Assembly (NCBI GenBank): GCA_964426945.1
Contig: CAYRSS010000018.1
Span: 6,947-70,946 of the forward strand
Reading direction: 5' to 3'
DNA: 64,000 nucleotides
From: CAYRSS01 sp964426945
GTDB lineage: Bacteria; Planctomycetota; Phycisphaerae; UBA1845
The translations under genes and the position numbers were made by a program. The number at the start of each line of letters is the position of its first letter. The first letter of the stretch is position 1. The notes beneath the pieces were generated by a model. It had not been told where the DNA came from, made no database searches, and saw only the letters and a program-made list of their open reading frames with translations. Shown here piece by piece: positions 41,945-50,585 of this stretch.

Positions 41945-43030
41945 TCACAGTGACAGTCGCGGATACAGCCGCGGGGACTGCTTCCGCAGGCTCCGGGTCA
42001 CCCGCTCGATGATCGGAATCGCCCGGTCGATGTCCGAGCGGCTCACGTCCAGGTGCGTCACCGCCCGGACCCGCTGACCGAACTCCGCCAGCATCCACAC
42101 CCCCGCCTCGCGCAGCGCCGTGACGAACTGTGCCGCGGCGCCGATCGCGGGCTCCAGGTTGAAGAACAACAGGTTGGTCTCGATCTCGTCGAGCTCGATC
42201 GACAGGCCGGGGATATTCGCGATCCCCTCGCCCAGCCGGCGGGCGTTCTCGTGATCCTCAGCCAGCCGCGGAATGTGGTTCTCGATCGCGAAGAGCGCCC
42301 CGGCGGCGATGATCCCCGCCTGACGCATGCCGCCGCCGAACATCTTGCGGAAGCGCCGGACGCGCTTGATCGTCTCCGCCGAACCGGCCACCGCCGACCC
42401 GACCGGCGCCCCGAGCCCCTTCGAGAAGCACATCGACACCGTATCGGCATATTGCGTCCATGCCTGCGGCTTCTGCGATTTCGCCACGCTGGCGTTCATC
42501 AGCCGCGCCCCGTCGAGGTGGATCTTGAGCCCGCGATCGTCGGCCACGCGGCGGATGGCGGCGAACTTCTCGACCGGCCAGATGCTGCCGCCGCCGCGGT
42601 TGTGCGTGTTCTCCAGAACGATGAGCTTCGACGGGGGGTAGTGCGACTCGGAAGGGTGCAGCACGCCGCGCACGTCCTCGGCGTCAAAAATCCCCCGCGG
42701 ACTCTCAATCAGCGTCAGATGGACGCCGCACAGGGCCGCCGGAGCCCCGGACTCATACCGGTTGATGTGGCTGTCGACGTGGGCGATGACCTGGTCGCCC
42801 GGCTCGGTGTGGGCCCGGATGGCCGTCTGGTTGGCCATGACGCCGCTGGGCACGAACACCGCCGCGGGCTTGCCCAACAGTTCGGCCGTGCGCTCTTCGA
42901 GCCGGTTGATGGTCGGGTCGTCGCGAAAGACGTCATCGCCCACCAGCGCCTCGGCCATGACCTTGCGCATGGCCGGCGTGGGGCGTGTGACCGTATCGCT
43001 GCGCAGATCGACGGGTTTGTCCGTGCTCAC
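41945..43030 (-). CDS. ltaE: L-threonine aldolase
   Basis: A 361-aa PLP-dependent fold-type I enzyme that cleaves L-threonine or L-allo-threonine to glycine and acetaldehyde. The start is GTG 43028-43030, about 9 nt after AGGGAGGG; an ATG at 43052-43054 is the alternative. Signature: VDLRSDTVTRPTPAMRKVM, VGDDVFRDDPTINRLEERTAELLGK, VFVPSGVMANQTAI, LENTHNRGGG, HLDGARLMNA, and the PLP lysine in SMCFSKGLGAPVGS. It stands apart from the CPBP gene by 51 nt. A longer in-frame reading upstream runs into the repeat at 43091 and is not coding. Confidence 0.92.
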   Translation of the reverse strand: MSTDKPVDLRSDTVTRPTPAMRKVMAEALVGDDVFRDDPTINRLEERTAELLGKPAAVFVPSGVMANQTAIRAHTEPGDQVIAHVDSHINRYESGAPAALCGVHLTLIESPRGIFDAEDVRGVLHPSESHYPPSKLIVLENTHNRGGGSIWPVEKFAAIRRVADDRGLKIHLDGARLMNASVAKSQKPQAWTQYADTVSMCFSKGLGAPVGSAVAGSAETIKRVRRFRKMFGGGMRQAGIIAAGALFAIENHIPRLAEDHENARRLGEGIANIPGLSIELDEIETNLLFFNLEPAIGAAAQFVTALREAGVWMLAEFGQRVRAVTHLDVSRSDIDRAIPIIERVTRSLRKQSPRLYPRLSL

Positions 43031-43090
43031 CGTGTCGCCCTCCCTCAGCCCCATCGCGCATGAGAGCCCCGCCGAGGCTCTCGAATTACC

Positions 43091-43194
43091 CCCCTCCCTC
43101 TCAGGGAGGGGTTGGAGGAGGGTTGAATGCGCCGAAGACATCGTGGCCGCTCAAACCCCCACCCTGCCCTCCCCCTGGAAGGGGGAGGGTTTGA
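43091..43194. repeat. Hairpin-forming GGGAGGG interspersed repeat
   Basis: Two adjacent perfect hairpins: CCCCTCCCT-CTC-AGGGAGGGG (43091-43111) and CCCTCCCCC-TGGAA-GGGGGAGGG (43167-43189), the latter embedded in a larger pairing of TCAAACCC (43151-43158) with GGGTTTGA (43187-43194). This style of dispersed repeat (translated as LPLPGGGQGGG or PSPWKGEG) is common in large bacterial genomes. It fills the 365-bp space between divergent ltaE and dus. Confidence 0.8.
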
Positions 43195-43335
43195 AACCAG
43201 TTCATAGTATGGCGACGCGGCGGGCGCGAGGCAACGTGTGGCGGGAGGCGGGCCGGCAGGCCGGAATCCGGCCTGCGAAGGTCACGAATTGTCCCAACCT
43301 GCACGACCGACGCGCCGATCACCCCCGCGCGACGC

Positions 43336-43341
43336 TACAAT
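43336..43341 (+). promoter_or_regulatory. -10 element (TACAAT) for dus
   Basis: GC-TACAAT lies 54 nt upstream of the dus ATG. No convincing -35 hexamer is at the right distance, so only the -10 is proposed. Confidence 0.3.
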
Positions 43342-43395
43342 CAGCGCCATCGGTCGGGGCCCTCGCCCTGCGGGTCGGATACGCAGCCGGAAACC

Positions 43396-44460
43396 ATGCT
43401 GAGAATCGGTCATCTATCGTTCGACGCACCGTTCGTGCAGGCCGCGCTCAGCGGCTACAGCGATGCCGCTATGCGCCTGCTGGCGCGGCGGTACGGCGCG
43501 CCCTACACCCTCAACGAGGTGATCCTCGACAAGTTCGTGCTCCAGCTCAGCCCGCGCAAGCGGGCGCGCATGCTCGCCGTGCCCGAGAGGGATCATCCCA
43601 TCGGCGGCCAGCTCATGGGCGCCGACCCGGACACCTTCGGCCCGGCCGCCCATGAGATGGCCCAGGCGGGCTACGATGTCATCGACATCAACTTCGGCTG
43701 CCCGGTGCGCAAGGTGCTCGGCCGGTGCCGCGGCGGCTACCTGCTGAGTCAGCCCGACATCGCCCTCGACATCGTCCGACGGGTGTACGACGCCGTCGGC
43801 GCCACGCACCCCGTCACCGTCAAGATGCGCCGCGGCATGGATGACGACGCGGAGAGCGAGCTGAACTTCTGGCGGATTCTCGACGGGGCAATGGAGATCG
43901 GCGTGGCCGGCGTCACCGTCCACGGCCGGACCGTCCGCCAGCGCTACGTCGGCCCCAGCCGGTGGGAGTTCCTTACCCGGGTGAAACGCCACGTCGGCGA
44001 TCGCGTCGTGCTGGGCAGCGGCGACCTCTTCAGCGCCGAGGCCTGCGTGAAGATGATGCGCGAAACCGGCGTCGACGGCGTGACCATCGCCCGCGGCTGC
44101 ATCGGCAACCCGTGGATTTTCGAAGAGTGTCGCGCCCTGTGGCGCGGCGAGCTGCTGCCGCCGCCGCCGTCGATCGCCGCGCAGCGCGAGGCCATCCTGC
44201 AACACTGGCAACTGGCCACCGAAGCCCACGGCCCCGATCGCGTCGGCGTCGTCATGCGCAAGTTCGGCATCAAATACGCCGAGCATCATCCCTGTGCGAT
44301 GGACGTCCGCGGGGCGTTCATCGGCATGACCACGAACGAGTCGTTCGAGGGCGTCATCCGCGATTGGTACGACCCCGACCGCGACTGGCCGCCGGTCGTC
44401 CGCCGCGAGGGCCACGGCGACCTCATCGCGGCCGGGGCGACGATGGAAGAATGCGGCTGA
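43396..44460 (+). CDS. dus: tRNA-dihydrouridine synthase
   Basis: A 354-aa flavoenzyme that reduces uridine in tRNA D-loops. The TIM-barrel motifs are clear: the N-terminal FVQAALSGYSDAAMR, PIGGQLMGADPDTFGPAA, the catalytic-Cys region DINFGCPVRKVLGR, VTVKMRRGMDD, GVTVHGRTVRQRYVG, and the FMN-phosphate segment VTIARGCIGNPWIF. It is a DusB-like protein, with LGSGDLFSAEA as the GNGDI equivalent. The C-terminal helical domain is present. Start ATG at 43396. Confidence 0.92.
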   Translation: MLRIGHLSFDAPFVQAALSGYSDAAMRLLARRYGAPYTLNEVILDKFVLQLSPRKRARMLAVPERDHPIGGQLMGADPDTFGPAAHEMAQAGYDVIDINFGCPVRKVLGRCRGGYLLSQPDIALDIVRRVYDAVGATHPVTVKMRRGMDDDAESELNFWRILDGAMEIGVAGVTVHGRTVRQRYVGPSRWEFLTRVKRHVGDRVVLGSGDLFSAEACVKMMRETGVDGVTIARGCIGNPWIFEECRALWRGELLPPPPSIAAQREAILQHWQLATEAHGPDRVGVVMRKFGIKYAEHHPCAMDVRGAFIGMTTNESFEGVIRDWYDPDRDWPPVVRREGHGDLIAAGATMEECG

Positions 44461-44500
44461 CGCGGCGACGAACCGCCGCCCCCGGCCCGGGAGCCTGTCT

Positions 44501-45079
44501 TTGAATTACCTGTCCCGCATCCTGTTCGAATCGCCGCTGCTGCTGCTGTTCGCCTGGTTCCCCGTGCAGGTGACGCTGCTGGTCATCTGGTCCCGTCGGC
44601 GGACCAAGGGCAGCGGGCGGGCCGTGTGGGTGGGGATCGCGCTGCTGCCGCTGGGGCTGATGCTGCAGGCGCTGGTGACCACGACGGGCGAGCGGCTGCA
44701 GCGCGTCTGCCGCGCCATGGCCGACGCGGCTGAGGCAGTCCGCGTCGACGACGTGCTCAGCCACATCTCGCGAGACTTCTCCGCCGGCGATATGGACTAC
44801 GCCCGGTTCGAGGAGCTGCTCACCCAGGCCCTCGGCCGCACGCGCGTCGAACACATCCGGCTGCGCCACTTCTCCGTGACCGAGCAGCTGGCCGACCGGG
44901 TGACCGTCGAGTTCGACGCCACCTGTCACATCGACCGCAGCGATTCATTCTCAGGCCAGGTGATGACCCGCTGGCGCGTGACGTTCCGCGAGGAGCGCGG
45001 CACCTACCGCGTCACCACGATCGAAGCCCTGCCGGCGCGGTTCAGCCCGTTGAAGAGTCTGTCGGATATCGGGCGATAG
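44501..45079 (+). CDS. Small membrane protein of unknown function
   Basis: A 192-aa protein that starts at TTG 44501 with GGGAG about 7 nt upstream. Two N-terminal hydrophobic helices (LLLLFAWFPVQVTLLVIW and VWVGIALLPLGLMLQALV) are followed by a soluble alpha/beta region (GDMDYARFEELLTQAL ... VTVEFDATCHIDRSD ... WRVTFREERGTYRVTTIEAL) with the pattern of an NTF2/SnoaL-like fold. No family was named with certainty. It lies 40 nt after dus, on the same strand. Confidence 0.6.
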   Translation: MNYLSRILFESPLLLLFAWFPVQVTLLVIWSRRRTKGSGRAVWVGIALLPLGLMLQALVTTTGERLQRVCRAMADAAEAVRVDDVLSHISRDFSAGDMDYARFEELLTQALGRTRVEHIRLRHFSVTEQLADRVTVEFDATCHIDRSDSFSGQVMTRWRVTFREERGTYRVTTIEALPARFSPLKSLSDIGR

Positions 45080-45089
45080 GGAGTGCCGA

Positions 45090-46454
45090 TCAGTTCGCGT
45101 CGTCGATGAGCGGCAGCATCTCCGGCCCTTCGACGCCGTGGATCTGATCAACCGCCTCAACGTGCTTGAGGCTCTTTTCGATCCGGCGGCTGCTCCTGGA
45201 GGCTTCGTCGAGCTTGTTCGACGCTTCGTTCAGTTTCTTGCGAACGGCGTCGAGCGACACTCCGAACTTCCCGAACGCCGCCTTGACCTGGCTCAGCTTC
45301 GCCCACACCTCGCTCGATCGCTTCTGGATGGCCAGCGTACGGAACCCCATCTGCAGGCTATTGAGCAGCGCCGCGAGCGTCGTCGGGCCCGTGACGATCA
45401 CGCGGTGCTCCCGCTGCAGCGCCTCCATCAGCCCCGCCCGGCGGAGTATCTCGGCGTAGAGCCCCTCGGTGGGGAGAAACATGATCGCGAAGTCGGTGGT
45501 CCGCGGCGGATCGATGTACTTGGAGCTGATCTGGGCGGCGCTGGTCCGGGCCGTCCGCTCCAGCGCCATCGCAGACTGTGAGCCGCGCTCGACATCCGCC
45601 GCTTCCTGGGCATCGAGAAGGCGCTGGTAGTCCTCCTGCGGAAACTTTGCGTCGATGGGCAACCAGACGGGCTCACCGTCATCGTCACGGCCGGGCAGGC
45701 GGATCGCGAATTCCACCCGGTCGTTGCTGCCGGCCTTGGTGGCGACGTTGCGGTCGTACTGATCGGGCGTGAGCACCTGTTCGAGCAGGTTGCCGAGCTG
45801 GGCCTCGCCCCAGATACCGCGCGTCTTCACGTTGGTGAGCACGCGCTTGAGATCGCCCACACCGGTGGCGAGCGACTGCATCTCGCCCAGCCCCTTGTGC
45901 ACCTGTTCGAGCCGCTCGCTGACGAGCTTGAACGAGTCGCCGAGGCGCTTCTCAAGCGTGCCCTGCAGCTTCTCCTCTACGGTCGCGCGCATGGCGTCCA
46001 GCTTCTTCGCGTTGTCGTCCTGGATCAGCTTCAGCCGCTCATCCACGGTCGTCCGCAGCGCCTCGAATCGCTTCTCATTCGCCTCTCCGAGGGCTGCAAG
46101 TTGACGCGAGAAGACCTCGAATGTCTCGCGCTGCGCCGTAGCGCTTCTGGCGAACGCGCTGGTCAGCGACTCGCGCAGATCGCTCTGCGCCCGGGCCAGT
46201 GAGTCGCCGACGGCGCGGATCGACTGCTGCACCTCCTCGCGCAACAGCTTCGCGCTCTCGGCCGATTCTTTCCGCCCGGTGGTCAGGTCGTCGCGCAGCC
46301 CGCGCTCAACCCGTTCCACCGCGCGCAGGGCCGGCTCGACGGCCGCCGACACCTCCGCCGACGAGGCGCCGACCGGTCGGCGCACCACGACCACCAGCAG
46401 GCCGATAACCGCCAGCAGCAGCAACACCGCAATGATCAGCAGGACTTCGGTCAT
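45090..46454 (-). CDS. rmuC: RmuC-like DNA recombination protein
   Basis: A 454-aa RmuC. An N-terminal membrane anchor (VLLIIAVLLLLAVIGLLVVVV) is followed by a long coiled coil (about 40-205) and the nuclease-like core: KTRGIWGEAQLGNLLEQVL, DRVEFAIRLPG, VWLPIDAKFPQEDYQRLLDA, DFAIMFLPTEGLYAEIL, VIVTGPTTLAALLNSLQMGFR. RmuC limits inversions and recombination at repeats and has been linked to phage restriction. Start ATG at 46452-46454. It faces dus/44501 convergently with a 10-nt gap. Confidence 0.9.
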   Translation of the reverse strand: MTEVLLIIAVLLLLAVIGLLVVVVRRPVGASSAEVSAAVEPALRAVERVERGLRDDLTTGRKESAESAKLLREEVQQSIRAVGDSLARAQSDLRESLTSAFARSATAQRETFEVFSRQLAALGEANEKRFEALRTTVDERLKLIQDDNAKKLDAMRATVEEKLQGTLEKRLGDSFKLVSERLEQVHKGLGEMQSLATGVGDLKRVLTNVKTRGIWGEAQLGNLLEQVLTPDQYDRNVATKAGSNDRVEFAIRLPGRDDDGEPVWLPIDAKFPQEDYQRLLDAQEAADVERGSQSAMALERTARTSAAQISSKYIDPPRTTDFAIMFLPTEGLYAEILRRAGLMEALQREHRVIVTGPTTLAALLNSLQMGFRTLAIQKRSSEVWAKLSQVKAAFGKFGVSLDAVRKKLNEASNKLDEASRSSRRIEKSLKHVEAVDQIHGVEGPEMLPLIDDAN

Positions 46455-46603
46455 GATGGCACACCACGGGCCGTCGCGGCCGCTTCACGGCGGGATTCCG
46501 CCGCGAGGGCCGACCTGAGTGTACCACCGATCGCCCCGGCCGCCGCGCCGGGCGGCGAAAGGGAGGTGACAGCTTTGGGCTCTGGAGAGGTCGCCGCCGC
46601 CAG

Positions 46604-47941
<1,338 letters not shown>

Positions 47942-48030
47942 CGAAAAACCGGTCGCCAACCCTGTACTCCGAAAGTGTGGCGCGCCGGGAAGGAAACGCC
48001 TGGACGACGGGCGCCGCGAGAACCGCTGGC

Positions 48031-48066
48031 TGTCCGTTGAAAAAGGGGTGACCCTCTTCTCAACGG
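48031..48066. repeat. CCGTTGA hairpin repeat between accB and accC
   Basis: CCGTTGA (48034-48040) pairs with TCAACGG (48060-48066), and the inner AAAAGGGG and CCCTCTTC arms pair imperfectly. It lies 5 nt behind the accB stop on the minus strand. The sequence resembles the repeat at 49821-49912 (shared TGTCCGTTGAAxAAGGGGT). It may be an intercistronic processing or attenuation element. Confidence 0.6.
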
Positions 48067-48070
48067 TCTC

Positions 48071-48544
48071 CTAGCCCGGCCGAATCTGGAACATCGGCTG
48101 GCCGAACTCCACCGCCTGGCCGTTCTTGACCAGGATTCGCTCGATGGCGCCGCTCGTCTCCGCCTTGATCTCGTTGAACACCTTCATCGCCTCGAGGATG
48201 CACACGACCGAGTCGGGGCCGACGCGATCGCCCACCTTCACGAAAGGCGGCGTGTCGGGCGACGACGAGGCGTAAAACGTCCCCACCATCGGCGAGACGA
48301 TCGACACCAGCCCGGCGTCCTCCTTGGTCGGGGCCGCCGGGGCGGCAGCCGCCGCGGCCGGGGCCGCGGGGGCCGGGGCGTGTTCGACCGGCGGGCGAAC
48401 CGCCGCCGGGGCCAGGGCCACCGCCGCGGTCGCGTTGGGACGGCGCAGGTTGATCTCCTCGGTTCCGCTGCGCAGCGAGACCTCCACGAGGTCGTTGTCG
48501 ACCATCATCTCGATCAGCCGCTGAATCTTCTCGATGTCGAACAA
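48071..48544 (-). CDS. accB: AccB, biotin carboxyl carrier protein
   Basis: A 157-aa BCCP. TTG start at 48542-48544, preceded by GGAG 9 nt upstream. Layout: an N-terminal helix FDIEKIQRLIEMMVDNDLVEV, a Pro/Ala-rich swinging linker (about 40-80), and the biotinyl domain with the biotinylation lysine in ILEAMKVFNEIKAE. The thumb segment MVGTFYASSSPDTPPFVKVGD is typical of bacterial BCCP. It carries CO2 between AccC and AccA/AccD. Confidence 0.95.
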   Translation of the reverse strand: MFDIEKIQRLIEMMVDNDLVEVSLRSGTEEINLRRPNATAAVALAPAAVRPPVEHAPAPAAPAAAAAAPAAPTKEDAGLVSIVSPMVGTFYASSSPDTPPFVKVGDRVGPDSVVCILEAMKVFNEIKAETSGAIERILVKNGQAVEFGQPMFQIRPG

Positions 48545-48642
48545 GTCGAAACTCCGAAACGCCCCACGGGCCGCGCCCGTCAGCGAATCAGGCAGGAATC
48601 CTACAACAATAGCCCGGCGGACGCACCCGGCGAGCGGCGCCC

Positions 48643-49782
48643 TCAGCGGGCCGGCAGGACCATCCGCTCCAGCCGCTTCTCGACGCCGGTGAGCACCCGG
48701 CAGCCGCCCCGCGTCACCACCACGTCGTCCTCGATGCGGACGCCGCCGACGCCGGGGAGGTAAATGCCCGGCTCGACCGTCACAACCATGCCGGAGACGA
48801 GTTTCTCGTCAGACCGCCAGCTCAGCGAAGGCGGTTCGTGGACGTCCAGCCCCAGCCCGTGGCCGAGCCCGTGGGTGAACGCACCCTTGAACTCGCCCGC
48901 GTCGATGATGCCCCGGGCGACCCGGTCCACGTCGCACATCCGCGCGCCGGGGCGGATCGCCGCGATGGCCGCCAGCTGGGCCTCCAGACACACCCCGTAC
49001 ATCGCTGCGAATTTCGGCGGAATGCTACCGATGAAAATCACACGGGTCAAATCGCTGCAGTACGTCCCGACGCGGGCGCCCCAATCGATCAGAATCGCGC
49101 TGCCGCGCCGCACCTTCCGCCGGCCGGGGTGGGCGTGGGGCAGGGCCGCGTTGGGGCCCTCGGCCACGATCGTCGGGAACGCCGCCTGCGACGCCCCGCG
49201 CTGTTTCATCTCGAACTCCAGCCGCGCGGCGATCTCCAACTCGGTCTGGCCGAGCCGGATCGACTCGCACGTGGCGGTGAAGGCCTCCTCCGCGACGCGG
49301 ATGGCCTTGCGCATCGCCGTCAATTCGGCCGCGTCCTTCAGCCGCCGCATGTCAGCGGGCATGGCGGGCGCGGGGGCGAGCTTCGTCGACCGGGCCGCCT
49401 TGTCGAGCGCCCGGTACTCGGCGACGGACAGCCCGTCAGCCTGCACGCCAAGGCTCCGGATCTTCAGCTCGCGGCAGGCCACGGCGATCTCGTCGGTCAG
49501 CGAGCCCTTGCGCAGGCGCTTGATCACCCAGGGGCACTCCTGGTTGATCACCTCGTCGAAGCGGCCATCGGAGACGAGGTGCACGTGCTTCGGCGTGACG
49601 ATCATCGCCGAGTCCTCGCCGGTGAAGCCGGTGAGGTAAAACCCGTCGCGGCGCTTCGAGACGAGATACGCGCCGATCTTGTTCGCCCGCATCTTGCGCC
49701 GCAGGGCGCTGAGCCTGCCGGCGAAGAGCGCCGGAGCGCGTTTTGCGCCTGATCGACCGTTGGAGGTGTTTCGTGCGGCCAT
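48643..49782 (-). CDS. M24 Xaa-Pro aminopeptidase
   Basis: A 379-aa M24 metallopeptidase (PepP/PepQ type). The N-terminal creatinase-like domain (LRRKMRANKIGAYLVSKRRDGFYLTGFTGED) is followed by the pita-bread domain with the five metal ligands: Asp in ILIDWGARV, Asp in YCSDLTRVIF, His in GLGHGLGLDVHE, Glu in TVEPGIYLPG and Glu in VRIEDDVVV. It cleaves N-terminal residues before proline. In many bacteria an M24 peptidase, efp, accB and accC form one cluster; here efp is missing between this gene and accB (98-nt gap). Confidence 0.92.
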   Translation of the reverse strand: MAARNTSNGRSGAKRAPALFAGRLSALRRKMRANKIGAYLVSKRRDGFYLTGFTGEDSAMIVTPKHVHLVSDGRFDEVINQECPWVIKRLRKGSLTDEIAVACRELKIRSLGVQADGLSVAEYRALDKAARSTKLAPAPAMPADMRRLKDAAELTAMRKAIRVAEEAFTATCESIRLGQTELEIAARLEFEMKQRGASQAAFPTIVAEGPNAALPHAHPGRRKVRRGSAILIDWGARVGTYCSDLTRVIFIGSIPPKFAAMYGVCLEAQLAAIAAIRPGARMCDVDRVARGIIDAGEFKGAFTHGLGHGLGLDVHEPPSLSWRSDEKLVSGMVVTVEPGIYLPGVGGVRIEDDVVVTRGGCRVLTGVEKRLERMVLPAR

Positions 49783-49820
49783 GGTGATGAATCTCCGGAG
49801 GAAACCGACGGGCCTGGGAG

Positions 49821-49912
49821 TCCGCTGAAGAAGGGGTCAGGCAGCGCCTGAGTCGGCCTTCAAGGACAAGGGAAGCAGGTTGACGCCGGAGCCAAGCCCC
49901 TTCTTCAACGGA
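49821..49912. repeat. Long inverted-repeat hairpin with CCGTTGAAGAAGGGG arms
   Basis: TCCGCTGAAGAAGGGG (49821-49836) and CCCCTTCTTCAACGGA (49897-49912) are 16-nt inverted repeats with one G-T wobble, enclosing a 60-nt interior that itself contains TCAGGC-AGC-GCCTGA (49837-49851). On the minus strand it starts 3 nt after the stop of the zinc-ribbon gene. It is related to the element at 48031-48066. Confidence 0.7.
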
Positions 49913-49915
49913 CAG

Positions 49916-50482
49916 CTAGGGAAGCAGCCCGCCGCAGCAGCACAGCAGCGGCGTCGCTGCGCACACGATCAGCGCGCCGAGGGCGAACTGTCGCCTGGCG
50001 GGCCGCAACACGGCGATGATGCCGCAGATGACCGCGGCCAGCCAGAACACGCCACCCGCCATCGCCAGGGCGTACAGCCCCATGATCCAGCCGGGCATGC
50101 CGCCGTCGCGCATGACGAACTCCTGGCTGAGTTTCATCTGCTCGTTGAAGTCTGTGGCTTTCGCGGCCAGGGCCTGGAACTCCTCCAGCTCCGCCCGGTT
50201 CGCGGCGGCGAGCGTCATGATCCCCACGAGGCACAGCAGCAGCGCCCCCGCGAGCAGGGCCGCCGCCACCGCCACCCCACCCCCTGACGTCGGCGCCGCG
50301 TGGGGCGCGGCAGCCATCGACCCCTGCGGACGAGCGGCAGGGATGGCCGTCTCGACCAGTGTAGACTGCGCCGGCGCGGTGATCGTCTTGCTGCAGAAGG
50401 GGCAGGACACGAGGCGCGACGCCCACTCGTCGTCGACTTCGATCGGCTGGTTGCAGGATGCGCACTGAAAGCGAATCGCCAT
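49916..50482 (-). CDS. Zinc-ribbon membrane protein
   Basis: A 188-aa protein: an N-terminal zinc ribbon (IRFQCASCNQPIEVDDEWA ... SCPFCSK, two CxxC pairs) of the kind common in Planctomycetota, a Pro/Ala linker, and three hydrophobic helices (VAVAAALLAGALLLCLVGIM, GLYALAMAGGVFWLAAVICGI, FALGALIVCAATPLLCCCGG). The function is unknown; such proteins are often described as membrane proteins with an MJ0042-like ribbon. Its stop is followed at once by the long hairpin repeat. Confidence 0.8.
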   Translation of the reverse strand: MAIRFQCASCNQPIEVDDEWASRLVSCPFCSKTITAPAQSTLVETAIPAARPQGSMAAAPHAAPTSGGGVAVAAALLAGALLLCLVGIMTLAAANRAELEEFQALAAKATDFNEQMKLSQEFVMRDGGMPGWIMGLYALAMAGGVFWLAAVICGIIAVLRPARRQFALGALIVCAATPLLCCCGGLLP

Positions 50483-50585
50483 GGGGCGGATGGTAGCGAG
50501 CAGCGCGAGGGCCGGTCAACGGCGGGCACGTCTCCCCACCCGTCGCGCGGGGAGGGGCGCCGCATGGCATGCCGCCAGCCAGGGC

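Noticed and set aside
43031..43141. N-terminal extension of threonine aldolase reaching 43141
   Set aside because: The extra codons translate a dispersed repeat (LQPLPEREGG), and the GTG at 43030 has a good ribosome-binding site.
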